Positions 26,420-34,755 of a stretch of 64,000 nt of DNA are shown here, piece by piece; position 1 is the stretch's first letter, and each line of letters opens with the position of its first letter. A model generated the notes under the pieces. That model was not told the DNA's origin, did not search any database, and saw only the letters and a program-made list of their open reading frames with translations. Origin of the DNA: Streptomyces cellostaticus. Lineage in GTDB: Bacteria; Actinomycetota; Actinomycetes; Streptomycetales; Streptomycetaceae. The stretch covers positions 1 through 64,000 of the forward strand of contig NZ_JALLIN010000038.1 in the NCBI RefSeq assembly GCF_023630175.1. Reading direction: 5' to 3'. The translations under genes and the position numbers were made by a program.

Positions 26420-27424
26420 CTACAGCGACGACCCGATGAGCAGTGAGAGGTCGATGAGGCGGTTCGAGTAGCCCCACTCGTTGTCGTACCACCCGACGAC
26501 CTTGACCTGCGGCCCGGACACCCGGGTGAGTCCGGCGTCGAAGACGCAGGAGGCGGGGTCCCCCACGATGTCGGTGCTCACCAACGGCGCGTCCACGTAG
26601 GAGAGCAGGCCCTTGTACGGTCCCGCGGCCGCCGCCGCGTACGCCTCCTTCACCTCCTCCACCGTGGTGCCGCGGCGGGTGGTGACCGTGAGGTCGGTGA
26701 CCGAGCCGGTGGGGACGGGCACGCGCAGGGCGAAGGCGTCGAGCCGGCCGGCCAGTTCCGGCAGGACGAGGCCGATCGCCTTGGCGGCGCCGCTGGAGGT
26801 GGGCACGATGTTCAGGCCCGCGGCCCGGGCCCGGCGCAGGTCCTTGTGCGGGGCGTCCTGGAGGTTCTGGTCCTGCGTGTAGGCGTGGACCGTGGTCATC
26901 ATGCCCGTGTCGATGCCGACGGCGTCGTGCAGCACCTTGGCCAGGACGCCGAGGCAGTTGGTGGTGCAGGAGGCGTTGGAGACGATGGTGTGGTGCGCGG
27001 GGTCGTAGTCCCCGTCGTTGACGCCCAGCACCACCGTGAAGTCCTCGCCGCTGGCCGGAGCGGCGATGATGACCTTCTTCGCCCCGCCTTCGACGTGGGA
27101 GCGCGCCTTGGCGGCGTCGGTGAAGATGCCCGTGGACTCGATAACGATGTCCACCCCCAGGTCACCCCAGGGCAGGGCGCGGGGGTCACGCTCGGCGAGG
27201 ACCTTGATCGTCCGGTCGCCCACGCGGATCGCGCCGGGCTCGGCGGTGATCTCCTCGGGGAAGCGCCCCAGAATCGAGTCGTAGGCGAGCAGGTGGGCCA
27301 TCGTGGGCACGTCGCCCAGGTCGTTGACGGCGACGATCTCCAGCTCCGACGTCCGCGCGGCCGCCGCGCGGAAGACGTTGCGACCGATGCGCCCGAAGCC
27401 GTTGATGCCGATTCGCACAGTCAT
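26420..27424 (-). CDS. gap1: Pentalenolactone-insensitive glyceraldehyde-3-phosphate dehydrogenase
   Basis: A 334-residue GAPDH. NAD motif INGFGRIGRNVFRAA, active-site Cys153 in SNASCTTN, and C-terminal WYDNEWGYSNR are all intact. Pentalenolactone alkylates the active-site Cys of ordinary GAPDH. Producers encode a resistant isozyme in the cluster, and the position between penR and penM identifies this copy. Resistance cannot be deduced from the motif alone because the catalytic Cys stays. GAGGAA precedes ATG 27424. It is first in the leftward operon, divergent from penR. Confidence 0.95.
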   Translation of the reverse strand: MTVRIGINGFGRIGRNVFRAAAARTSELEIVAVNDLGDVPTMAHLLAYDSILGRFPEEITAEPGAIRVGDRTIKVLAERDPRALPWGDLGVDIVIESTGIFTDAAKARSHVEGGAKKVIIAAPASGEDFTVVLGVNDGDYDPAHHTIVSNASCTTNCLGVLAKVLHDAVGIDTGMMTTVHAYTQDQNLQDAPHKDLRRARAAGLNIVPTSSGAAKAIGLVLPELAGRLDAFALRVPVPTGSVTDLTVTTRRGTTVEEVKEAYAAAAAGPYKGLLSYVDAPLVSTDIVGDPASCVFDAGLTRVSGPQVKVVGWYDNEWGYSNRLIDLSLLIGSSL

Positions 27425-27533
27425 TGGTGTGTTCCTCACCTAGCGCTCTACCAGTCCATTGACGCGCCGTTGCGCCGAGGTGCCATGCACACCGTGCGCC
27501 TGGACGAGGCGCCGGCCCGCAATCGATCAGGAG

Positions 27534-27543
27534 CTTATATAAG
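27534..27543. promoter_or_regulatory. Candidate PenR operator in the gap1-penR spacer
   Basis: CTTATATAAG is a perfect 10-bp palindrome and a conspicuous AT-rich island in the 138-bp divergent spacer, 20 nt before the penR start. MarR-family proteins bind palindromes of this size and often autoregulate. PenR/PntR are reported to bind cluster intergenic DNA and to release it on binding pathway products. That this is the site is inference. Confidence 0.5.
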
Positions 27544-27562
27544 TCTGCGATACATTTCCAGG

Positions 27563-28033
27563 GTGACTCCTACTCAGCGTGCCGACAGCAACACCGACTT
27601 GGATGTCGGTGACCTCATCGCGGCGATCGAGAACTTCAATCGCTACTACATCCGGCTTCCCGCCGTGCAGAAGCTGTCGTTCACGACGCTGTCCGTGCTG
27701 GACACGCTGGCCGTCGGTGGTCCGAAGCGGCTGACCGAACTCGCCAGGACCGAGCAGATCAGCCAGCCCGGACTCACCCAACTGGTCACCCGGCTCGAGC
27801 GCGACGGGCTCGTGGAACGGCGCCCCGACCCGACGGACGGACGCGCCGTCCTCGTCCACATGACCGACAGCGGCCGAAGGGTCGGCCGGTCCAGGCAGGA
27901 GGACCGGGGCCGTCACCTGATCCCGCTGATCGCCCAGTTGACTCCGGCGGAGCGGCAGGCGATCGCGGCGGCGCTGCCCGCCCTGACCCGCCTGGCGGAA
28001 CTCGGTACCCAGGCCGGACAGGCCGGACGGTAG
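27563..28033 (+). CDS. penR: MarR-family regulator of the pentalenolactone cluster
   Basis: A 156-residue winged-helix protein. The recognition region is LTELARTEQISQPGLTQLV, the wing is RDGLVERRPDPTDGRAVLV, and helices flank both sides. It matches PenR/PntR in place and type. These repress the pen genes until pentalenolactone or late intermediates bind. GTG 27563 is chosen because MarR similarity begins there; the frame continues upstream through antisense gap1 and is not coding. No strong ribosome site is seen, so translation may be leaderless. Confidence 0.9.
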   Translation: MTPTQRADSNTDLDVGDLIAAIENFNRYYIRLPAVQKLSFTTLSVLDTLAVGGPKRLTELARTEQISQPGLTQLVTRLERDGLVERRPDPTDGRAVLVHMTDSGRRVGRSRQEDRGRHLIPLIAQLTPAERQAIAAALPALTRLAELGTQAGQAGR

Positions 28034-28244
28034 GGGCCGCCGTTCGGCGAAAGGCCTCGGCCGTGCCCGTGGCCCGACGGCGAGGGTTCCCCTCCCGCGC
28101 GTCCTGCGGCGCGGACGCCGCCGGGCGGCCGGCTGCCGGGCCCCGGCGCCCCACTGGTCGCGGCCCTCGGCGAGCGGCCGCGACCACGGTGGATCCGGAC
28201 CGGACCGGCCCGAGCCCTCCCGGGCCGGAGAACGCCGGGCCCGG

Positions 28245-28688
28245 TCACCGGCTACCTGCCGCTCCGAAAAGGGCCGGACGCCCACTGTCGCCCGGTCGAG
28301 CGGTGCCCGCAAAAGCCGTCGGAAATGGTGTGCCCCTCATCCCGTAGTGGCGCGGCGCCTCAATTCCCGGCGCTGATTGCGGCTCATTCCGTGGGCCGCG
28401 CATAGGGGTTCGGGGTACCCCGCACCGGTGGGTGGCGCTGTCGGTTCCAAGGCGCCGTCCAGTCCGGCTGCTCCCGGCTCTCGTGGTGGGCCGGAGCGAG
28501 CCCCAGTGCGAAGAGGGTGGGGGTCCATTCACCTCACCCACGAAGATGCCCCAGCGGTCGGCGCGCTCCAGGTCCTCGATCCTGCTGGAGGTCGGCCACG
28601 ACACGAGGGACAACCCGATGGACGCGGTCGCGGCGAGGTGGGCGTGCTCACTCGTGACGCCCGCGTCGTGCAGCTTCTTGACGATCAC
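28245..28688 (-). pseudogene. Small Streptomyces helical protein, frameshifted by a 5-bp repeat
   Basis: GTG 28688 opens VIVKKLHDAGVTSEHAHLAA, then TASIGLSLVSW and DLERADRWGIFVGE. This matches a common small hypothetical protein of Streptomyces that normally continues with Glu-Trp-x-Pro-Thr-x-Phe-Ala-Leu-Gly. Here the sequence after GIFVGE turns into an unrelated Pro/Arg-rich tail. The expected continuation (EW-TPTLFALGLA) is present in another frame. A tandem GTGAG/GTGAA (28528-28537) accounts for the shift of five bases. Function of the intact family is unknown. Confidence 0.55.
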
Positions 28689-28855
28689 GGTCGCTCCCGG
28701 CGCCGTCCGATGGCGTGTCCCGTTGTCGACAGAAGATCCGATGAGTGTGGAATGAGTCGATGATTCCTCTTCGGCTCCGCGGCGGCCCCCGGATGCGCTG
28801 GACCGGTACGGCCTCGTACCCGCCTCACGCCCGCGACGCCGATACGGTGAGGGGG

Positions 28856-29269
28856 CTACCAGGTCCGACCGGGCCGGTAGTCGCCCACGCTCCACTCGTG
28901 GCCCTCCGGGTCCAGGACCCGTGCCCTGCGGCTGCCCCAGGGGGTGTTCTCGGGCGCTATGACGTCGCGGGCGCCGGCGTCGACCGCCCGGCGGTACCAG
29001 TCGTCGACGTCGGGGGCCTCGGGCAGGAAGACGTAGAGGCCGCTGCCGCTGCTGGTCCCGCGCAAGGGCGCGATCGTGTGGTCCCGGTCGGCGCTCGCGA
29101 TCATCAGGACGATCTCGCCCATGCGCACCTCGGCGTGCACGACGCTTCCGTCGGGCCCGTCCTGCCGCGTCGTGACCTCGAAGCCGACGGCCGTCAGCCA
29201 TTCCAGGGCCGCGTCGGGATCGTCGTAACCGAGGTAGGCGTGGAGTCGTGCTCCGGCTCGGTCGGACAT
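28856..29269 (-). CDS. VOC-family protein (glyoxalase/bleomycin-resistance fold)
   Basis: A 137-residue single VOC domain. The beta-alpha-beta-beta-beta pattern is seen in LHAYLGYDDPDAALEWLTAV, EVRMGEIVLMIAS, GLYVFLPEAPDVDDWYRRAV and the closing VLDPEGHEWSVGDYRP. The last carries the family-typical D-P-x-G-x-x-W. Such proteins bind metal or small hydrophobic ligands; substrate unknown. GGAGG lies 5 nt before ATG 29269. The longer upstream frame is not used. Confidence 0.88.
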   Translation of the reverse strand: MSDRAGARLHAYLGYDDPDAALEWLTAVGFEVTTRQDGPDGSVVHAEVRMGEIVLMIASADRDHTIAPLRGTSSGSGLYVFLPEAPDVDDWYRRAVDAGARDVIAPENTPWGSRRARVLDPEGHEWSVGDYRPGRTW

Positions 29270-29604
29270 GGTGGCCTCCGGTGGTCGGGGTTCACTCCTC
29301 CTTCGCCGCATGGCGGGCCACGGGATGCGCTCCGCCCTGCCCGGGGTGTGACCCGCGGCCGACTGGTTCGCCGGCCGCGGGTCGCAGGGGTGCCGCAGGC
29401 GAACGGATGCACCCGGGCGGCCTCCGCTCCTGGTGAGGGTGCAGGCGTAGGTCTCGGGGCCGGGTACGCGGCAGGCCTCGGTCTTGACGCAGCAGGGTCC
29501 GGTGCCGGACGCGGTGCGGGTGAAGGAGAGCGCCTCCGCCCTCCCCGCGCCGTCGTCGACGGACCGGACCGGGGTGCCGCCGTTCGCGTCCGGGAAGTAC
29601 CCTG

Positions 29605-30159
29605 TCAGCCCGCCGGCTGGAGCTTCAGGGGGACGGCACGGTCGCGTACGGGCAGCAGGCAGCCTTCGCGCTCGCTGCACGCGCCGTAGGTGAGGACGAC
29701 CCGCGCACGGTCAGCGTCTGCGCCCCCGACGCGCCGCACCGGAAGTTCGAGGGTGATCCGGCCGTCCCGGTAGACCGGCAGCCGGACATCGAGGCCCGCG
29801 GGGCGCAGCACGCGCTCCTGGGCGTCGGTGGTCGCCGGGCCCGTGGGGCGCAGGGCGCCCCCCGCACGGATGCGGGTCGGGATGCCGATTCCGTCGACGC
29901 CCCCGTCGGGAAGGGCGAGGCTGTACAGGTGGAAGCCGGGCCGCTCCGGCCGCAGGTCGGCGAGGACCCGCAGGCCGCTGTCACCGGACTCCACCCGGAC
30001 CGACACCGCCACGCCACCGGCCGAGAACGGGGCGGCCACGGCCGCCGGGCCGCTTTCCCCCGCCCCCGCACAACCCGTGAGCGCAAGGACGGCCATCGCC
30101 AGCGTGAGCGCCGTGCTCGTGTGCGCTCCGCGGACGCGGAGCCGGGCGACTATGCCCAT
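29605..30159 (-). CDS. Lipoprotein with DsbD N-terminal-like (alpha) domain
   Basis: A 184-residue lipoprotein: hydrophobic signal, then lipobox LALTGC (Cys about 30). The exported part is beta-rich (VSVRVESGDSGLRVLADLRP, GFHLYSLALPDGGVDG) and ends with a Cys pair in YGACSEREGCLLP, the arrangement of the DsbD alpha domain. Its start overlaps the upstream thioredoxin-lipoprotein gene by 10 nt, so they are one operon. It may receive electrons from that partner and pass them to extracytoplasmic disulfides. No membrane DsbD-beta/CcdA partner is in this window. Confidence 0.78.
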   Translation of the reverse strand: MGIVARLRVRGAHTSTALTLAMAVLALTGCAGAGESGPAAVAAPFSAGGVAVSVRVESGDSGLRVLADLRPERPGFHLYSLALPDGGVDGIGIPTRIRAGGALRPTGPATTDAQERVLRPAGLDVRLPVYRDGRITLELPVRRVGGADADRARVVLTYGACSEREGCLLPVRDRAVPLKLQPAG

Positions 30160-30716
30160 CGCCGCAGGAACTCCTCCACCTGATCGGCCGACATGGTGCG
30201 CGCGTCGGCGAACTCACCACGGTTCGTGGCGGTCTTGGTGCGGCCGGAGGCGGGGTCGAGGACCGCCAGCGCCGGTATGCCGCTCGTCCGCAGGTTCACA
30301 TAGCGCCCGGCCACATCCAGATTGCGGTCGAACTCGCCGACGTCGACGCTCACCACGTGGTACTTCGCAAGCGCCGCGGACGGCCCGGGTTCCTCGAAAC
30401 GCGCGCCCAGGACACGGCAGTCCAGGCACCAGTCGGCGCCGAAATCGATGAGCACGGGACGGCCGTCCTTCTTCGCCGCCGCGAGGGCGGCCTCGATGTC
30501 CGCCGCGGCGTGTGCGTGCGCGTCGTAACCGTGCGCGGGCTTCGCCGGTGTGGCGGACGCCGTGGACGGTGTGGTCTCCGCCGGCCGGGTGTCGCGCGCG
30601 GCCGTGGCGGAGGGAGGGGTTTCATGGGACGCGGCGGTCGTTCCGGCGCAACCGGTGAGCGCCAGCAGGGCGATTCCGGTCAACTGCGTGGTGATCGGGA
30701 ACAGGTGACGTCTCAT
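30150..30716 (-). CDS. Thioredoxin-like lipoprotein (DsbD C-terminal-like)
   Basis: A 188-residue lipoprotein with lipobox LLALTGC (Cys about 23), a Thr/Pro/Ala-rich linker and a thioredoxin fold. The redox site is FGADWCLDCRVLG (CLDC), and TSGIPALAVLDP supplies the cis-Pro. The WCxxC context resembles DsbD-gamma and other thiol-disulfide carriers at the outer face of the membrane. ATG 30716 follows AGGAGAC. It precedes and overlaps the DsbD-alpha-like gene. Reduction must come from a membrane carrier elsewhere. Confidence 0.85.
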   Translation of the reverse strand: MRRHLFPITTQLTGIALLALTGCAGTTAASHETPPSATAARDTRPAETTPSTASATPAKPAHGYDAHAHAAADIEAALAAAKKDGRPVLIDFGADWCLDCRVLGARFEEPGPSAALAKYHVVSVDVGEFDRNLDVAGRYVNLRTSGIPALAVLDPASGRTKTATNRGEFADARTMSADQVEEFLRRWA

Positions 30717-31055
30717 ATGTCTCCTCGTTGTCTCTCCGGTGGTGCCGGCCGCCGCCGGCCGGCAGGGCGCCACCACCTTTATGCGGCCGTGTTCCGGTGC
30801 CGAAGCCCAGGGATGATCCAATCACGCCCTCGACAGGTGAGGCGCACCGATGTTCGACCCGTGATGAGCGTCCCGCCCGCGGCACGGAGCCGAGGCGGTT
30901 CCCGGACGGCACCCCGGGAGTCGCGCCCGCCGCCGGGCACACCACGGGCGGACCCTCGCCGTGGGCAAACACCGACACCGTGCCGGGGTGCGCCTCTACG
31001 ATGGGGAGGCCGAAGCCGCGCGGCCCGTCAGCGCATGGCCGGGAGGGGAGGGACC
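30717..31055. other. Divergent spacer before the ADP-ribosyltransferase operon
   Basis: A gap of 339 bp between two divergent operons, so it must contain both promoters. A possible -10 (TACGAT) is at about 31001-31006 for the rightward operon; no convincing -35 is seen. No gene is supported. Confidence 0.4.
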
Positions 31056-32219
31056 GTGGCAGCGGAACGCAGCCTCAGCAGGTTCTCGGGGTGGTCGGAG
31101 CTCCAGCCGTTGTGCACCAGCGGAGTGCTGGAGGACCGGCGCCCGTTCTTTTCCGGGACGAACGTGCAGAGCCGGATGTCCGAGGTGCGGCGGGCGATCA
31201 ACCACATCCGGATCCACTGGGACCGCTACCCCGAATTCATGGCGGAACTGCGCGCCCACATGGAGCGGGTGAGTCCTGACTCCCCGGGAGCGGACGACCC
31301 AGGACTGGACGGCCAGTTGGCGGACCTCTTCGCCAGCACCAAGGACTGGGCCGACCGCCGGGTGGACGGCGGTCCGCAGCCGGAGGACTACAGCGCGGTC
31401 CGCCTCTACACGTCGGACGCCGGGTACCAGCGCATCTTCAGCACCATCAACACCGCGTTCCGCACTGTGTCGCTGACCGGCGACCCGGTTGCCCTGCGCA
31501 GCGCCGCGTTCCTCGTGGAGCTCTTGAGCATCGACCTGTTCAACTACCGCCACACGCACCGCACCGCCGACAACTTCCAGGGCACCGTCTACCGGGGCAT
31601 GGCGGTCACCGCCGAGGAACTGGCGGCGTTCGCCCGGGCCGCCGCGGGCCCGGTCGAGCAGCGCTACCTCTCCGTTCCCCTGGCCATGATGTCGGCCAGC
31701 CGCAGCCGGGCGAAGGCGACGGCCTTCGCCCGGGAGACCGCGAGGCGCTTGCCCGATCGCCGTCCACTGCTCTGGAGCATCGACGTCGCCGGGCTGCCGC
31801 CCGAACTCCTGAACGTCTATCGCTCCGCGTTCCCGGAGAGCACCGTCACGTCGATGTGCGCCGTGCCCGTGCACGGGCTGTCGGAGTACGCGTACGAGAA
31901 GGAGGTGCTGCTGCGCGGGCCCTTCTTCCAGATCCTCGGCATGAGGGAGGACGACGCCGGGGGTCCGGGCCGCGGTCCGATGCACACCATCGAGGCCGTC
32001 ATGCTCAACAGCAATCGCGACCACGTCACCACGATCGCCTCGGACGAGGGGGAGGACCGCCGGGCCAGGGACCTCTTCCGCACGATCGTCACCCTGCACC
32101 GCGCGGGACTCTGCCTGGACTACGCCCGCACCCGCGGATTCGACGCGGACGCCGACTTCTACCGCGCACAGCTCGACAGGAACAGGGCCGAATTCGACCG
32201 GCTCGCGGCGGCCGCGTAG
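31056..32219 (+). CDS. Mono-ADP-ribosyltransferase-like protein (R-S-E class)
   Basis: A 387-residue protein. The C-terminal two thirds has the three landmarks of arginine-specific ART enzymes: Arg180 in FQGTVYRGM, Ser213-x-Ser215 in MMSASRSRAKATAF, and Glu281-x-Glu283 in YAYEKEVLLRGPFFQI. The ExE form predicts transfer of ADP-ribose from NAD+ to arginine. Residues 1-100 are helical with no known domain. There is no signal peptide, so it acts inside the cell or is delivered by another route. GTG 31056 is preceded by GGAGGG. A DUF6236 gene starts 38 nt downstream. The fold is my reading of motifs, not a database hit. Confidence 0.72.
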   Translation: MAAERSLSRFSGWSELQPLCTSGVLEDRRPFFSGTNVQSRMSEVRRAINHIRIHWDRYPEFMAELRAHMERVSPDSPGADDPGLDGQLADLFASTKDWADRRVDGGPQPEDYSAVRLYTSDAGYQRIFSTINTAFRTVSLTGDPVALRSAAFLVELLSIDLFNYRHTHRTADNFQGTVYRGMAVTAEELAAFARAAAGPVEQRYLSVPLAMMSASRSRAKATAFARETARRLPDRRPLLWSIDVAGLPPELLNVYRSAFPESTVTSMCAVPVHGLSEYAYEKEVLLRGPFFQILGMREDDAGGPGRGPMHTIEAVMLNSNRDHVTTIASDEGEDRRARDLFRTIVTLHRAGLCLDYARTRGFDADADFYRAQLDRNRAEFDRLAAAA

Positions 32220-32257
32220 CACCGGCCCCAGCGGATCGCAGACCGGAGGACGACGAT

Positions 32258-33484
32258 TTGACCGTCACCGCGCCGGGCCCCGCACCCGGACTCGGCCTCT
32301 ACTACCCGTACTTCCACGTCCGCGACGAGCGGTGGCTGAAGATGTCCGCGCTGTACTGGCCCGCCATCGTGCGCATCGTCCCCGAGGACTATGCGACGCG
32401 CGACTCGCGGACCGTGCGCGTTCTGGCCGACCAGGCCGGCTTCATCCAGAACGCCGGCCCCACGGCCGCGATGGACGCCATCGCACCGCGCTTCCTCGAA
32501 CTGCTCGCGGGCCACGAGGGCGCCCTGCGGGCCGGACTGCGCGTGGAGCAGCGCGACATGGCCGCGTTCGACCACACCGTCTCGGGTACCTCGGCCGCGG
32601 CGCCCCACCGACCGCGCGTGGCCGCGCTCCACGAGAGCCAGATCCGCCCCGACCTCGCGCGGGCCCTGGTGGAGGCGGGGTTGGCGGTCCGGGGGCGGCT
32701 GACCCTGTCGCACGAGGTGGACGCGCGCTGGCTGGTCCTGCGCGAGCGCTTCGTCTCCCTGTACATGAGCTGCCTCGCGCAGGAGTTCGCCTCCGCGAAC
32801 CACCTGGAACCGACCACCGACCAGCCTCATGCGTTCGCCCTCGCCAACGGCTGGTCGGCCGACCTGCTGGCCGGGTATCTGCTGCGGACACCCGTGCGGG
32901 CGACCGCGCCGGCCGGGCCGTCCCTGGCCGAGCGCGTCGGCATCCTCGCCCTGGGGCTGGTGGTGCCCGCGGACATCGACCGGGTGTCCGCCGAGCAGAT
33001 CGTGCGGCTGCGCCGACGCCACGGCCGGGAATTCCTCGCCTTCCGCCAGGCCGTGGGCCAGGCCGCCGCCGAACTGGCGTCCCTGGCGGACATCCCGGAC
33101 GGCCGGACCCTGGACGCCTATCTGCGGAACGAGGTCAACGACCGTTTTGCCGTCCCGCTGGCCGAGTTACGCCAGTGCCTGGCCGGGATGAACCTCGGCG
33201 TCGCGACGGCCGCCGTCAACGTCAAGACGCAACTTCCCTCCAGTGTGACGCTGGCCGGCGGCGCCTGGCTCGCCGGCCAGCCGCTCGTGGCCGGTGCGGT
33301 GGCCGCCGGGTTCGGGCTGCTCGCCATCGGCCACACCTCCCGACAGGCACGGAGCACGGCCATGACCGCCGCGGGTCCGGCCGCGTACCTGCTGCACACC
33401 GGGAACGCCCTCAGCCAGCGCCGCCTGCTGTCCCGCACCCTGCACCGGATGACCGGTATCGCGGGCCCGGCGGCGCGCGGCTGA
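32258..33484 (+). CDS. DUF6236 family protein
   Basis: A 408-residue protein starting LGLYYPYFHVRDERWLKMSA, the signature beginning of DUF6236. The middle is helical and charged. The C-terminal part (about residues 325-375) is Gly/Ala-rich and weakly hydrophobic (LAGGAWLAGQPLVAGAVAAG), possibly membrane-associating. The function of the family is unknown. TTG 32258 is chosen because GGAGG lies 8 nt upstream and the family begins there. It is coupled to the ADP-ribosyltransferase gene, and could be its partner, target or immunity protein. Confidence 0.82.
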   Translation: MTVTAPGPAPGLGLYYPYFHVRDERWLKMSALYWPAIVRIVPEDYATRDSRTVRVLADQAGFIQNAGPTAAMDAIAPRFLELLAGHEGALRAGLRVEQRDMAAFDHTVSGTSAAAPHRPRVAALHESQIRPDLARALVEAGLAVRGRLTLSHEVDARWLVLRERFVSLYMSCLAQEFASANHLEPTTDQPHAFALANGWSADLLAGYLLRTPVRATAPAGPSLAERVGILALGLVVPADIDRVSAEQIVRLRRRHGREFLAFRQAVGQAAAELASLADIPDGRTLDAYLRNEVNDRFAVPLAELRQCLAGMNLGVATAAVNVKTQLPSSVTLAGGAWLAGQPLVAGAVAAGFGLLAIGHTSRQARSTAMTAAGPAAYLLHTGNALSQRRLLSRTLHRMTGIAGPAARG

Positions 33485-33558
33485 CGCCCGCACCCGGGGG
33501 AGTGGACGCCGGGCCGGTCGCACCGCCGGGAGAGGTGGCCGCGCCGGTCCGTGCTGTC

Positions 33559-33575
33559 CCCGCGGATCCCGCGGG
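33559..33575. terminator. Possible bidirectional hairpin between convergent operons
   Basis: CCCGCGG-ATC-CCGCGGG forms a 7-bp stem with a 3-nt loop between the DUF6236 stop (33484) and the NadR-like stop (33637). Position fits a shared terminator, but the stem is short and there is no T tract. Confidence 0.35.
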
Positions 33576-33636
33576 ATTCCCCGACCCGGCAGGGCGGAGG
33601 CAGCGGCAGTCCGGTCGAGCCGATCACCCTGCCGTC

Positions 33637-34755
33637 TCAGCCGAGCGGGGCGGCCAGGCCCCAGCCCTCATCGAGCAGCCGGTCGACTGCCTCCAGGGCG
33701 AGACCCAGCCGGGCCGTGCGGTCGCCACGCACCTCCAGCCAGGGCGCGCCGCGACCGGAGAGAACCTTGCGGAACCGTTCGGTCATCCACGGCCGCAACT
33801 CCTCACCGTCACGCAGACCGTCGTCCTGGAACGGCACGTCCTCGTGGCCGGTGAGCAGGTACAGCGCTCTGGGCGGCATGGCGTCGGCGAGCAGGCGCAC
33901 CGCTTCGGTGGTCCGGCCGACGTAGCGTTCCTGCCAGACGGTGGTGGCCAGCGCGTCGGTGTCGCACACCAGCACAGGCCCGCCGTTTCGGGCGGCACGA
34001 TCCTCGTCGGCCGACTGGCGGGCGGCGACGGCCTCGAAGTCGGCGTCGCTCCACCCGAGGTCGAAAACGGTGGGCTCCGGCAGGCCGCGGCGGGCCGCCA
34101 GCGCGCGGGCCACGGCGAGCTTGGCGACGGTGAGTTCACGCCCGTACTCGGGAACCCAGCGGGTCAGCGCGTGCGGACCGCCACGCCGGCGCAGCGCCTC
34201 GGCCAGGTCGCGGGAGAGCGTGGTCGTGCCGGTGGACTCGGCGCCGAGCACCACCACCCGTCGGGCGAACCAGGCCCGTACCGGCTGCTCCAACGCGTCC
34301 CAGTGGCGCACCGGGTCGCCGCGGACCGCGGTGGCGGAGACCGCGAACGTCTCCCGTGGCGGGTCCAGGCGGACGTCCGCCGCGCTGAACCGGCGTGCCA
34401 GTTCGCCGCCGTACGGCTCAGAGGTGAACACCGCGTCCACCGGGACGGCCGCGTGCGCGGCGGCCGCCACCGCCTCACGCATCAGGGCGACGTGCCCCGC
34501 CCAGACGCTGTCGCTTTCGTAGTCCACCGGGATGTTGTCGACGACACCGGCGACGGCCACATGGGGACGGTCCGCGTGCGCCTCGCGCAGCCAGCCGACC
34601 CGGTCCGCCAGTGGTATCGACTCCACATCGGCCGCCATCACCACCACCGTGACGCGTCGGCAGCTCTCCGCCGCGGCGCGCACCAGGAAGTGGTGACCGG
34701 CGTGCGGGGGGTAGAACTTGCCGATGACCAGACCGTGGCCGAAGGGGGCGGTCAC
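33637..34755 (-). CDS. NadR-like NMN adenylyltransferase / nicotinamide riboside kinase
   Basis: A 372-residue bifunctional protein. Residues 1-170 are the nucleotidyltransferase half (GLVIGKFYPPHAGHHFLV with the HxGH motif). The second half is the kinase: VVLGAESTGTTTLSRDLA is the P-loop, VLVCDTDALAT a Walker B-like acid. It would phosphorylate nicotinamide riboside and adenylylate NMN to NAD+. The P-loop has Thr where the usual Walker Lys sits (GxxxTGTTT), which I believe is common in actinobacterial members. GTG 34755 overlaps the pnuC stop (GTGA), so the genes are coupled. No helix-turn-helix, unlike enterobacterial NadR. Confidence 0.88.
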   Translation of the reverse strand: MTAPFGHGLVIGKFYPPHAGHHFLVRAAAESCRRVTVVVMAADVESIPLADRVGWLREAHADRPHVAVAGVVDNIPVDYESDSVWAGHVALMREAVAAAAHAAVPVDAVFTSEPYGGELARRFSAADVRLDPPRETFAVSATAVRGDPVRHWDALEQPVRAWFARRVVVLGAESTGTTTLSRDLAEALRRRGGPHALTRWVPEYGRELTVAKLAVARALAARRGLPEPTVFDLGWSDADFEAVAARQSADEDRAARNGGPVLVCDTDALATTVWQERYVGRTTEAVRLLADAMPPRALYLLTGHEDVPFQDDGLRDGEELRPWMTERFRKVLSGRGAPWLEVRGDRTARLGLALEAVDRLLDEGWGLAAPLG

